A program made the translations under genes and the position numbers. This document shows, in pieces, positions 46,701 through 58,784 of a DNA stretch of 64,000 nucleotides; position 1 is the stretch's first letter, and the number at the start of each line of letters is the position of its first letter. Below the pieces are notes generated by a model that worked only from the letters and a program-made list of their open reading frames with translations, did not search any database and was not told where the DNA came from. This DNA is from Prunus persica (lineage: Eukaryota > Streptophyta > Magnoliopsida > Rosales > Rosaceae), in assembly GCF_000346465.2 (NCBI RefSeq), contig NC_034009.1:21261784-21325783 (forward strand). Direction: 5' to 3'.

Positions 46701-49160
46701 GCTCTCCCAAACTCTCATACACATTCCTAAATTTTGGCAACACTGTGGGCAGACTGTTCAATGCGTGTATGTACTCATGAACACCTTCATCTTCAGAATC
46801 TGTCTCAAGTTCCCCCTGTAAAACATGCAGCAACTGATCTGTTTTTGAATTAGCACAAAATCTGTCATGCACCATACTGTCTACCATGTCAATACGCATA
46901 CAATCTTGCTGTTCAGCAGGACGTTTTGCTGCCTCAAACAAATTAAACACCACAGATTGGTCCTGAACCCGTAAAGTCAATGTTCCAGCTTCCACATCAA
47001 TTAAGGTCCTAGCTGTTGCCATAAACGGCCTCCCCAAAATAATAGGTGTTTGAAGGTCTTCATCCATGTCTAAAACCACAAAATCTGCCGGTAGATAAAG
47101 ATTATCAACCTTAATAATTAGATCTTCAATAACACCTCTTGGATAAGTGATTGAACGGTCAGCTAGTTGAAGTATAATTGATGTAGGCTTTAAATCTCCG
47201 TGCCCCAATCGCTGAAAAACAGAAAAAGGCATCAAATTAATACTTGCACCCAAATCAATTAAAGCGCTTTTAAAATTAGAATTTCCAATAGTGCAAGAAA
47301 TATTAAAACTCCCTGGATCTTTTTTCTTAGGTGGTAGTTTGTGTAGCAAAACTGCACTGCACTGTTCTGTCAAAATAACTTTTTCCAAATCTGAAAGCTT
47401 CTTTTTGCTGCTGCAAACTTCCTTCAAAAATTTGGCATATGATGGAATTTTCTTGATTGCATCCAGTAAGGGAATGTTGATCTGAACCTTGGATAATGTC
47501 TGCATAAAGTCCTTAAGTTGCTGATCTTTTGCTTTAGGCTTCAAACGTTCTGGATATGGAATTGGGGCCTCATAAACACGCTCAGGAACTTGTTTTGGAA
47601 CAGTTTCTAGATCTGCCGAATTATGTTTTTCTGCAGGTTTGGCAGGTTCTGCTGCTGCAAAATTTTCTGTATTATCTTCCACTATTTGCTGCTCCTTTTC
47701 AATGCTATTTTCACGATTGTCATAGCTTTTTCCACATCGTAAAGTCCGAACAACTTTGCAATCTTCACGTCCATTTGGATTAGGAATTGTTTGACTAGGA
47801 AATTTGCCCTTTTCTCTGTCTGAAATCTGTGTAGCTAGCTGTCCAAATTGTTGCTCCAAACTTTTAATTGATGCTTCAACATTTTGAAATCTTTGATTGT
47901 TGCCCTCGATGAATGATTGAGTTGTTGCTGCCAGTTTAGCAAGTTGATCTTCCAGAGATGGTTTGGAGGGAACAAAAGGTTTTTGTGCATGCTGGAATGG
48001 TTTGGCATTAGTCTGATTGTCACCCCATTTGAAATTAGGGTGATCCCTCCATCCAGGATTGTAATGAGTTTCATATGCATCATTCCTAGGCCTTTGATAG
48101 CTGTTCATCATATTGACATGTTGTTCAACAAGCTCTGGGTAAGAGTCTCTATGTGGGCAGCCCATTATGTCATGTGTAGCCATACTGCATATAGTGCAAA
48201 CTGTTGATGTAGGTGGCTGCTGTGTAGAACCTGCTATATGTTGTAGAAGCATATCAAACTTTGCATCAATTTTCTTATCCATTTTTTCCATTTGTGCGGA
48301 CATGTTGGGAGAACCTACTGATAACTCAAAAATGCCCCTTTTCTGTGAATGTTCTGCTGCCCATTGCTGAGATTCTGTAGCCATCATATCAAACAGTTCA
48401 AATGTCTCTCTTGCAGATTTATTTGATAATGATCCTCCAGCTGATGCATTCACATGGCTCTTAGATGTAGGATTAAGCCCATCAAAGAAAATATTCATTT
48501 GTGTATCTGAATCAATTTTGACATGTGGACACTTTATGTACATCTCTGTATATCTCTCCCACGCTTCATGAAACTCTTCATTGGGCTTCTGTGTGAATGT
48601 CAAAATCTCCCTCTTGTAATTCAATGTCTTGGATGCTGGATAATATTTGTTCAGAATTTTGTGTGTAACTGCTGCCAAGTAGTAATGCTATTAGCTGGTA
48701 GAGTGAATAACCAAGTTTCTGCCTTGTCCTTCAAAGTGAAAGGGAAAAGACGTAACTTAATAGCCTCAGCAGAAAAACCCCTAATCAAAATATTCTTGCA
48801 ACCCACAATAAATTTTGCAATATGTATGTTTGCATCTTCATTAGGCAATCCCCGAAAAGTAGGTAGAATTTCAAGCATATGGTGCCTGATCTCGAACGAA
48901 TCACCCTCTTCTTGTTCAGGATACACAATGCAATTGGGAACATCAGTGGCACGGGCTTCCAATGACTCCCTGAGTGGTCTACCTGCCGCAGGTAATTCTA
49001 ACGCCATGTTACTCTCGTTTGCAAACAAATTCTGCAAAAAAGTGCCCTGCAGTGAACAGTCCCAAGCCCAAATAACTTCTCTTCGCTGTCTATGCAGTGT
49101 GCGCTCTGGTTCTGGATCAAATTGTACAATCTGTGCAGTTCCTGATCTGGTCTGGACCAT
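43753..49160 (-). pseudogene. gag-pol: gag-pol polyprotein of Athila element B, two breaks
   Basis: Start chosen at ATG 49160 (MVQTRSG), because the upstream methionine of copy A is not an ATG here. Same domain order as A: gag to about 47900, protease near 47000-47260 (LIDLGAS, ILGRPF), RT with FMDD at about 45920, RNase H (CDAS, TEKELLA), integrase with HH-CC finger, WGIDFMG, ILSDGG and GQVE, C-terminal domain with [10 protein letters not shown] ending at 43753. Breaks: a 1-base loss in gag near 48660 and a CAG to TAG change at 45850-45853 just after the RT active site. All catalytic motifs I looked for are kept. Confidence 0.95.
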
Positions 49161-49304
49161 GCAGTCTGCAAAATCTGCAACAGAAACAAAATTGTTCAAT
49201 TTCAATTTTGTATTTTATTTTTTATTTTGGACGAAAATTAAAAAGTAAAATAAAATAAAATAAAATAAATCAGAAAAAGGTTAAACAAAAATTGTCTAAA
49301 ATAG

Positions 49305-49322
49305 TCCCCGGCAGCGGCGCCA
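49305..49322 (-). other. Primer-binding site of element B, tRNA-Asp type
   Basis: TGGCGCCGCTGCCGGGGA on the - strand, six bases inside the 5' LTR; identical to element A. Confidence 0.88.
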
Positions 49323-49328
49323 ATTTCT

Positions 49329-50789
49329 TGATAGGATTTTTAGTACTTGTGCAAACAGTGTTAAAAATCACATAAAATAATTTGCAAGAATACAAGGCTA
49401 TTGTAGTATAGATGCTCATGCAAGGTCGTTTTCCTCAAGGACTAATTAGCAATTTATGTAAAAACAAATTCCAATTACTACTTAAAATAAAAAGTCAAGA
49501 AAGATGATTATAAATTTGGTGGATTCTAAAAAACAAATATTAAACAAAAACAAATACGATTGAGAGAAAGAGTTTTGAATATCAATTTATAAAAACACTA
49601 GGGTTTCACCATCACCTAGCAATCCTATGAACTTTTACCAATTACTTATGATTTGCACATGCCACTTTGAAGGTTAGGTTTTCCTAATGTATATTCTACT
49701 TGGAACCTCCAACACAGAACGTATATCCAACATGCAACCCGTCCGGACGTTCGGATCAAATCTGAACATGAAAGACTCATTAAGTTTTGTGAAAACCCTT
49801 TGAAAAACCATGCAACCCTTAAGACGTGGTGTTCATCTTAAGTGAAATTACAATTATTAATCACAAGAAGCTAGCATCAATTTCAGGGAACCTTCCGACC
49901 AAAATTGCATCCAATTACTTTTCTAAAGATCCTAATGGTGATCAGGCATTAAGACAATTAGATAGTTTAAAACAGTGATTAACAATTCAAAATACGCATG
50001 CACTCATCATAAGCAATTAAATAAAAATTACATATTCATGCTAAGGTTCAAGGCTTCACCCTAGCAAAAGAAATTTAGTTACGCATACTCATAATTGAAA
50101 TCCAAGAAAATATCATTAAGAAGAAAAGAACGAAAACACCTGAAAGTTGTGAAAACCCAAAACCCTAGCAATTGCTCTCCACAATGCAAAGTTCAAAAGT
50201 GAAAAGGGAGTCCTTCAATTCCTTGTGAGAAGAGCTTAAATACCCCTTTAAAACCTAGCTGCCAATGTACAGCTTTTCTATCCCAACAAGGAAACTAATT
50301 AAAGTAAAATAATACTAGCTCTACTAATTCAAGGTCTGGCCTGAAAATTTGCCTAAAATCTGCCCAGCCACGTTTTGGCCCCAAATCTCCTCCAAATCTG
50401 GCCCAAGATAGCTTGTTTTAAAGATAAAAATGTTTTGAACACTTCTCTAGAAGGCCACGAACCCATCCGAGGTCATCTTGGGCTTCAAAAACGCAATAAA
50501 AGCCCAACACGTCACTATTCCAGCACCGCGCACTGCTCATTTATTTTATTGCCAGAAAATAACCGCTTGGAAGAAAGATCTGAAATTTTGATACGATCAA
50601 GCTAAGTGACTCAAGAACGTCCTCCAACTGGAATTACTCCAAAATTCCTCAATTTGATTATGTTTTGCTCCAGAGAGATTCGAAAGTCCTATATTGAAAA
50701 TATAATTCAAAGTATCAAAATTCTTCCAAAATATTAACCAAAATATACTAAGAATGAGGTTAAATATATAATATAAAATATGTCCATCA
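49329..50789 (-). repeat. 5' LTR of element B
   Basis: 1461 bp, partner of 39768-41228. Carries an unrelated 27-base block at 50319-50345 where the partner and element A agree on another sequence. Confidence 0.96.
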
Positions 50790-51923
50790 GTGTCAATCGG
50801 ACGGTCGGATTAATCACGATCGTGTAATCGCATAATTGTTAAACCCTAGCCCTATGGTTCCCGATTTCGGAGTATCCGGGAGTCCGATTCACGATCCGTC
50901 GAATCCTACACGTTTCTGAAATTATCTAGAGTAACATATCTAAAATTGATTACGATCCAACGGCTTAACAATATTGAACCCCATAATCGCACAATATGAA
51001 AAATCCGTTCGAGGCTCAAACGGTATCCAAATTGAGATCCGCGAATTCCTACGCGCTCGTGATGACCTAAAGATTGCATCAGAACACATTGTCACTGTAC
51101 CACCCTCACCCATGCGCCGACGCACGTGCCGGCAGCGATGGGTGTCCAAAGCGATTATGCATCGCTTGAAAATCTCAAAACCACGGCTCCAAACTCCTAC
51201 CCCAGGTATAACACCATATTTGGAACCACTTTTGTTCTTGGACCTACCCCAAAAACTGACCGGAAGTGGCCGAACATGGAGGCCGTAAACCGGCCAAATT
51301 TCCAATTCGAAAATTCATTATCTACACTGAGAACCGATTAATTCCTACCCAACAAGTAGCTGGAACAGCTTGAGAGGGTCAAAATCCATACCTGGCTCGT
51401 CCGATTTGGTTGAGAAACGAGGGAGAACAGCGGCCGTGAAATTCCGGTCACACCGCTCGGCTTTCTGCAGTTTTCAGCAGATGGAGTGGCTGACGGCGAC
51501 GGAAACCGAGTGGGACAGGAAGAGGAGGCGATGACGGTTCGAACAAGACCGGTCTCGTGGCCGGTGGTGGTCTGTGGCTGCGACGGCGTCACAACAAAGA
51601 ATCGGAGGGGGAAGAGGGAAGTCGCGACGGGAGAGAGAGAGAGAGAGAGAGAAAGAGATGTGGTTTTATAAATAAAAAATCTGATTTTCCTAATTACCAT
51701 TTTGCCCCTCATCATATTTTATCGCATTTTCTTCGTTAAAACTCCGATTCGAGCTCACTTCGTGTCTATGAACTCATTTCGTCGTGCTCCACGTAACGGT
51801 GTATGTGGAATTGTCAAATTTCTTTTCGGTCAAAAAGTCAACTTTGCGTTCATAATTTATTCCAAGGGCAACCCGCATAATAAATTACTAATGAAATATG
51901 AATTTTAGGTTTGGGTCATTACA
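50790..51923 (-). repeat. LTR 5' half of element C
   Basis: Matches D from about 35990 to 37130 and ends GGGTCATTACA, the inverse of a TGTAATGACCC LTR start. Includes a GA-rich run at 51631-51652. Its left edge is the B insertion site and the former join to the protease piece. Confidence 0.85.
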
Positions 51924-51928
51924 CCAAC

Positions 51929-54900
51929 TCTGTTGGACATGGCTCAAATCTTTGGGTTCAGGCCCCGTGGAAGACCTATAGATGCTGTGGGTGACTACCA
52001 CAGGAGGAAGAACTAGGAGAAATTGGCCAAACCTTTCACCATCTCCCCAGCTTTAATCAACCAGAACTGCTCCTTTTCCAATTACTTGAGAAAGTTCAGT
52101 GTTGAGAAGGGCAAGGATCAACAGCATATGCTATTCCTTCTGTGTTGGCTGAACAGATTCATCTTCCCCAATTGTTCCTTGGCAGTTCTGCTTGAGTACA
52201 GACACCTGGCAGAAGCCCTTCACAATTACACTGATGTAGGGCTTGGGCCTATAGTTCTGGATCACCTTTTCTGCATACTGCCACGCTGGAGAATCCTCTA
52301 AATCTGTCTGCTCCTGGTGCATTCTGGATGATCCAGATCTGGCTGCAGGTTTACTTCCTAGAACTGAGGTTTCCAAACATAGTTCTGCCTGAAGATCAAG
52401 TTCTGGGTCTTCCTCTAATGTCTGCAGAAGTGCCCAAATGCTCCATTGAAGAGTACCTGATGTTCTTCAAGCACTGTACCAAGAGATCTGCAGCTCAGTG
52501 GTAGGTGGTGATCAGAAGGACCTATCCTTGGTTCCAACCTGGATACCGGTTGTTTAAGAAGGAGCCAGAAGAGGAATCGGCTAGAATTGACTTTAGGAAG
52601 AAGTTCCTGAGTGTCACTCTGCCAAGAGATCTGCCCTATGGAGGTGGGAAGCCTCCAAATTATCATTTAGGGGCAGAAGTCTATCATCCCAACTTCTGTG
52701 CAAGGCAACTTGGCTGCCCCCAGCTTATTCCACTCAAATCATATAGAAGTTGCAATTGGGCCACTTCCTGGAGAGATCTAGATGATCTGGAAGTGCACAA
52801 GGATGCTAGATGTGCAATAAACAAGATCAACAACAGCGCAGATGCCCTCTATCCAGCCTGGGAACCAAACTCCTGCAGTTCTGCCAATTTTGACGCTTGG
52901 TGGAAAGCTAGGTTTCATGGTCTGCCAGCCTCCATTACTGCACTCAAGGTACTTTTTGAAGGCTGGGGCTCCTGGACTATCTACGTAGAGGTGGATGCCA
53001 AGAACTTCGTGGTGCAGACCATCAAAGATGTTAATGCCCAGGTCATAGAAGGTAACCTTCAATTCTGTTTGTCTTGCCTATTCTATCTTGTAGTGATGAT
53101 GCCTAACACTTTTGTTTTTTCTATATCAGACCCTTCTTTGATAGAAAACATAGGTGGGCAGTCTGTCCAAGCTGGAGAAGTGATTGGTAAGTTTTTCACT
53201 ATTCTGTTCCTTCCATTATTTTCCTGCTGGATTGACTTCTGACTTTGTCTGTTTCTTGTGTAGTCACTTCTGTCATTGCTGCCGGAGACTTAGAGCTCTC
53301 TTCTGGAGATGAAGATAATGAAATTATGGCAGAGCAACCAGCTGTTGAGGCCACTCCTTCTGCCAGAAGGAAGAGAAAAAAAACTACTCCAGTTCGTGGT
53401 AGTGCTGCTCAGCCTGCAACTTCAGGTAAATTCTGACAGTTTGAGCATTCCTATTCTGTTCTGCTCAATTCAGCTTATGTTCTAATGGTTTATTGTCTGC
53501 TTATTGTAGCTGAAAGTCCCCCTTCTCCTCCTACTAAGTCAAAAAGACTTAGAAAGAGGACCATGGTGGAATATGTGGCCATGGAGGAATCTGCAGCAGC
53601 TTCCACCAACACTTCTGGGACGGATGAAGAGCTGAGAGAGCCCTTCGAGGCAGTAGAGCAGGAGAAAGAGCTAGAAGAAGTAGAAGAAGGACGTCAAGAA
53701 AAGGCAAAAGAAATGGAAGAAGAGGTAAGTATTGTTTTCTGGCTATGTCAGCTTTTCTTTTGTTTCTTCCTTTCCTCTGTTCTGACTTTTGTCTACCTGC
53801 AAGAGGAAATCCCCGCTGAAGTGATTGCAGAGAGCATTGCTTTGGCGCAGCGGCAGCAGAAGAATCCAAGGGCAGAGCTGACTAGTTCAGAGTTGGCCTT
53901 TTTTAAGGATATAGAGGCAGAGCATTCCGCTGCCGTTCCAGCATCTGAAGAGAGGGCAGAGCAATCTGCATCAGAGCCTATGGAGCAGGCAGAACTACCT
54001 GTTGCAGTTTCGGAAGCTGGAGTGGAAGTGGTTGCTACTGTTCCTGACCTTGTGGTAATTTTTATTTTAACTATGTCCCCCTGTTTCCTATAATTCTGTC
54101 ATGTCTTTGCTTTTTAATTGTTAGTCTTTTCAGGTAGAAGTGCCTAGATCTGCTGGTGTTCAGGCAATGATGACCAGCCCTCTGAAGCCTCCAATTGTTG
54201 CTGCAAGTGCTTACTCATTTGTGGATCTTCCTTTTAGTTTCAACGTCTTCGATAGAACTTACTTGAGCTTTTCTTGTAGATGCCCATTCATTCCTTTCTA
54301 AGTTCCTCTGCCACTGCTTCCTTTGCTGACCCAGAGCTGGTAGAATTTGAAGCCATGGACCTAGATGCCCAGCTGGACAAGCTGGAAAAACTCACTTCTA
54401 CTCCTGGCAAGGCCAAGTCCAAGGCGGTGGAGGAGGCCATGGAGAGGTTGAAGATCTGGCAATCTTCTGAGCTGGAACTGGATGAGGACAGGGAGGCTGT
54501 TGATCAATTCATGAAGGACCTGGACCTTCTGCACAGACAGAACATGGCTCCCAAGCCCATACTTGAGATGAGCCTTGGCTTGGCAAGAGATGTGCCCAAC
54601 CTCCATGACCGTTATGAGGATCTCAGGCCTACCTTCAAAACTTCTGAGTTCTGCAAAACCACTCATGAAGCCAATTTGGCTGATTATGCGAAACAGAAGG
54701 CAGAACTGGACCAGATGGTTGTAGGGTACAAGGAAGCCAAGGCCACTATAGATAAGCTGGATAAGCAGATTGAAAAGCTTCAAAAGCAGTTGGCAGAATG
54801 CAGAGGAGTGCAGAGCAAGCTTGAGGCTGGACTAAGTTCCAAAACCAAGGCCACCTTCCTCGTGCAGAGCATGGTTTCAACTTCTAGGCCGGCTTTGGAA

Positions 54901-54999
54901 ATTGCGGAGGCTTCAATCGATCAGGGAGAGCTGCCCCAGAAGGAACTTTCTATCAAAAAGGCTAGTCTACAGGAGACTCTTAAGAAATTAAGGTTTTAG
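51929..54999 (+). pseudogene. Antisense PMD gene of G with apparent introns
   Basis: Plant mobile domain in 51929-53051 (LLDMAQIFGFRPRGRPIDAVGDYHRRK, YLRKFSVEKGK, LPRDLPYGGGKPPNYHLGAEVYHPNF). It has a TAG at about 52014, a shift near 52285 and a TAG near 52500, so this copy is broken. After the domain five GT-AG introns are visible: 53052-53129, 53187-53263, 53426-53509, 53725-53805 and 54055-54133 (77-84 bp). Removing them gives one open frame through an acidic, Ser/Glu-rich region with a basic RRKRKK stretch to about 54206; a sixth intron or a frame change before 54280 leads to the coiled-coil tail ending at 54999. AATAAA at 55020. It converges on pol, 147 bp apart. Confidence 0.8.
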
Positions 55000-55146
55000 A
55001 TTTTAAATTTAAACTTTGTAATAAACATTTAGCCATAAAAATGGCTATATTTAAATAAAAGTTATTATTTTTGTGGAATTTTGATTTTTCTTCATAATAA
55101 AATGTACTTAACAAAATACAGCAAAGTAAAGTTTTTGAATAGAACT

Positions 55147-56225
55147 TTAAACAATAGTTTCACTTTGCTGCCTCTCTATTCCAGGATCTGTTTGCACAGC
55201 CTGTGAATCCCACATAGTTGGATAAAATTTCTTCAACCACTTGCCATCGATTGGTGTAACATGCACATCTCCATCTCGATCTTGCAATCTGTATGCCTTC
55301 ATTCCAAGGACCTGCTTAATTATGAAAGGACCTTCCCATGTAGGCGACCACTTTCTATATCCAGCTATGTGTGTTCCAAGGGGCAGAACTGCTTTCCAGA
55401 CTATCTCTTCTTCTTCAGAACTCTTGCTTTTGACTCTCTTGTTGTAGGCCCTTAATACAGCTTGCTTTCCTGCTAAGAGTTTGTTGTGGGTATCAATCCT
55501 ACTTGCATCCTATCCTTCTAGTTCTAGCAGCATGGCTTGAGAGTAGTCTTCTCCAACTAGGTTGTGTTGATGAGCAATTCTAAGAGACTGGACTTCTATC
55601 TCCATAGGCAGAATTGCATCATGGCCATAGGTTAGAGCATATGGGGTCATGCCAGTTGTCTCTCTTTTTGAAGTCCTATATGCCCACAGAGTTTCTGATA
55701 ACTTCTCATGCCATTGCTTTGGATTTTTCTCAAGCATCTTCTTGATAATGTTGATGATCACCTTGTTACTTGATTCTGTCTGCCCATTAGCTTGGGCGTA
55801 ATAGGGAGTAGATTGAAGCAGCTTGAATTTGAATGCTTCTGCCATATCCAGCATCTCTCCAGATATGAAAGAAGATCCTCAGTTGTGATTGATTCTGGAA
55901 TGCCAAACCTCTGTATAATATGCTCTTCTATGAAAGTGATGATCTCTTAAGATGCTGTGGACTTAACAGGCTTGGCTTCCACCCATTTGGTGAAATAGTC
56001 TGTAGCTACAATGTTAAAACAATGTTGTTTGCTATTGGCTGAATAAATCTTACCAATGAGTTCCATTGCCCATCCTCTGAAAGGCCATGGCTTTACCACT
56101 GGATTCATGGGAACTGAAAGAGCTTGCTGGATTGGACCATGCCTTTGACAAGCCTCACACCCCTTGGAATAGTCAATGCAATCCTTCATCATGGTTGGCC
56201 AGAAGTAGCCATACCTTCTAATCAA
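55147..56225 (-). pseudogene. pol: Integrase of element G
   Basis: Zinc finger end (CEACQRHG), core with GWAMELIGK, where the first catalytic Asp is replaced by Glu (codon 56061-56063), ATDYFTKWVEA, then NGQTESSNK (catalytic Glu) in 55510-55854 after a frameshift near 55900. The C-terminal domain (WSPTWEGPFII) continues to a TAA at 55147-55149. Stops at 55947 and 55510 interrupt it. Confidence 0.88.
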
Positions 56226-56456
56226 TTAACACATTTTTCTTCCTCCTTAGTGAGCTCCACAGTTTCCTTCATGGGTTTCTCCCATGACCTTCATGTACTC
56301 TTTCTTTCCTAAGCACCTTAGAAGTACCTCATCCTTGGCTTTTCGGACCAAATCTCCATTCCACATAAGGTAGTTCAAAGCCATGATTCTGATTCTTTTC
56401 TCAGAAGGCAGGGTTGGATACTGCAAGTAATTTATGATAGGATTTCTCCAATCATC

Positions 56457-58568
56457 TTAAGTGATTATGGCAGAATTGACATCTATCTCCATCCCTCTGG
56501 TCAGAACAGATGACAGACTTTTCTTTCCTACCTTAATGATCCTTTGCACATAGTCTTCATTGGCTGCAAAGTTTTCTTCTCTTAGGATATCTTCCCAAGT
56601 AGCTTCTCTGAATTCTGTCAGAAGATTCCTGGCTGCTACTAAATAGACAGTTAAAGAAGGATTTAGACACTTGTATTCTCCAGCAATCTGCTTTAACACA
56701 ATCATAGAATCTCCCAAGATTTCCACAGACTGGATTCCCAACTCCACCAGCATTTCAAGTCCTATGATTAAAGCTTCATATTCAGCCATGTTGTTAGTGC
56801 ATTAGAAGTCTAGCTAGAAAGAATAACAGTGTCTGATTCCTAGTGGTTCCTCCAAAACAATTCCTGCCCCAGAAGCTACATCAGTTTTTGATCTATCAAA
56901 GTGCAGCTTCCAAGGTGTGTGGTGGACTGAATAGATGGGCTCTAGTCAACAGATCTGCATTTGCTATATCCAAAGAGTCCATGTTTTCAATCTCTTCCCT
57001 TGGATGATCTGCTAGAAAATCTGCTACAGCCTGTCCTTTGACGGCTTTCTGAGGAACATATGTGAAAACGAATTCTGTCAAAGCCAGAGTCCATTTTCCA
57101 ATTCTGCCTCTTAACATTGGCCTTGTTAGCATGTATTTGATTAGGTCTGTCTTGGTGATGATGTAGATGGTAAATGGCAGCATGTAGTGTCTGAGTTTCA
57201 CAGCAGTGAAGTATAAGGCTAGACAAAGCCTTTCAATTGCAGAATATTTTCTTTCTACTCCTGTCAGAGTTCTGCTCAGATAGTAGACCGCCTGTTCATT
57301 CCCTTCCTTGTTTTGTTGAACCAACAGACTCCCTATGGACACTTCTGATGCACAAACATAGAGTTTGAGTGGTCTGCCTTTCTTTGGTGGGGACATAACT
57401 AGTGGGTTTGAGAGGTAGTGCTTGATTTCCTCAAAAGCTTGTTGATGCTGTTCTTCCCACTTAAATGTCTGTTCTTGCTTTAACCTCAGCAAAGAGGAGA
57501 AGGGCTGAATTTTCCCTGTAGAATTGGATATGAATCTTCTTAGAAAATTAATTTTTCCAATGAGACTTTGTAGTTCTTTCTTGTTCCGAGCTAGCAAGGC
57601 TTCTATGATGGATTTTGCTTTATTTTTGTCAATCTCTATGCCTCTTTGGTGGACCAAGAAACCTAAGAAATTTTCTGCTTGAACTCCAAAAACACACTTC
57701 TTGGGATTCATTTTCAACTTATATTTTCTCATTCTTAAGAATGTTTTTCTCATATTTGATACATGATCTCCCTCTTCTGGGTATTTAATCACTACATCAA
57801 CTATATATACCTCTAGAGACTGACCTATCATATCATGGAAAATAGAATTCATTGCTCTTTGATAAGTGGCCCCTGCATTTCTTAAGCCAAAAGGCATTAT
57901 AGTGTATTCAAAAGCACCTATATGTCCTGGGCACATGAAAGCTGTCTTATGGATGTCTTCTTCTGCCACCATAATCTGATTATATCCTGCATTACCATCC
58001 ATAAAAGATAGCATTTTGTTATGAGCAGCTCCATCTACTAGCATATCTGCCATTGGCATAGGATATTCATCCTTGGGAGATGCTTCATTCAGATTCCTGT
58101 AATCCACACAGATCCTAACTGCCCTTGTTTTTTTTTTTTCAAGACTGGCACAATATTGGCTAACCAATAAGCATAAATGGCCAGTTTGATGAATCCTGCC
58201 TTGAGCAATCTTTCTATTTCTTCCTTGACTTTGAGTTCTGTTTCCATAGACATTCTTCTTCTAGCCTATTTGACTGGAAGGTAGCCTTCTTTGATTGGCA
58301 ACTTGTGTTCTACCAGTTTTCTATCTAGTCCAGGCATCTCATGATAATGCCAAGCAAAATAGTCTCTAAAATCATGCAAAAGTGCAATGATTTCACTCTT
58401 GAGTGGTTCTTTCAACAATGCACTAATGAAAGTGGGTCTTGGATCCTCTTCTGTCCCTAAGTTTATCTCATGTAATGGATGTTCCACTTCAGTTAAAGAA
58501 TCATCTAGTGCTGCTGGTGCAAATTCTAAAACTTCATCCTGTAAACTCTCTTCTTCTTGTTCTTCCAT
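56457..58568 (-). pseudogene. pol: RT, RNase H and second RNase H of element G
   Basis: RT linker 58266-58568 (FRDYFAWHYHEMPGLD), RT 56896-58167 with VDYRNLNEASPKDEYPMP and MPFGLRNAGATYQR. The active site reads Y-I-V-D: the first Asp of the DD pair is Val (codon 57799-57801), which should abolish polymerisation. RNase H with YYLSRTL; second RNase H at 56457-56890 (NMAEYEALIIGLE, GDSM). Stops lie at 58266, 56896 and about 56800-56820. Confidence 0.92.
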
Positions 58569-58784
58569 GATCTGTGAGTGAATTCAGCCATATTGATGGC
58601 TGGATTCTACATAAAGAGCTTCCTTTCTTCCCAATATATCAACAATCTTTTTGTAATGGATCAGATTGTTGCAGCTCGATCCTTTTCTTCTTGATTAAGA
58701 CTAAATATTAGAATTATGGAGGTCTAGAACAAAAGGTCTATTCCAGTCTTCTAGAGAACTGGCTAAACCATCTTCAATGAGTCT

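Larger units (their letters stand above)
39768..50789 (-). mobile_element. Element B: Athila-lineage Ty3/gypsy LTR retrotransposon
   Basis: 11,022 bp, - strand, exact target duplication GTGTC (39763-39767 and 50790-50794), LTRs of 1461 bp each. Internal order as in element A. It has only one frameshift and one stop in gag-pol, so it looks younger than A. It contains a 294-base gap (N) at 41875-42168. Confidence 0.97.
37889..51923 (-). mobile_element. Element C: rearranged chromovirus derivative, host of element B
   Basis: Exact target duplication CCAAC at 37884-37888 and 51924-51928. Without B it is only about 3 kb: the 3' half of an LTR (37889-38931), a protease-RT fragment (38967-39767) and the 5' half of an LTR (50790-51923). 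Compared with solo LTR D, about 400 bp of mid-LTR is missing and the pol piece sits in its place. The pol piece is of the Tekay/Del type. Confidence 0.85.

Noticed and set aside
51338..51739. Open frames in the GA-rich part of the C LTR
   Set aside because: Microsatellite translation inside an LTR, with stops and shifts relative to D.
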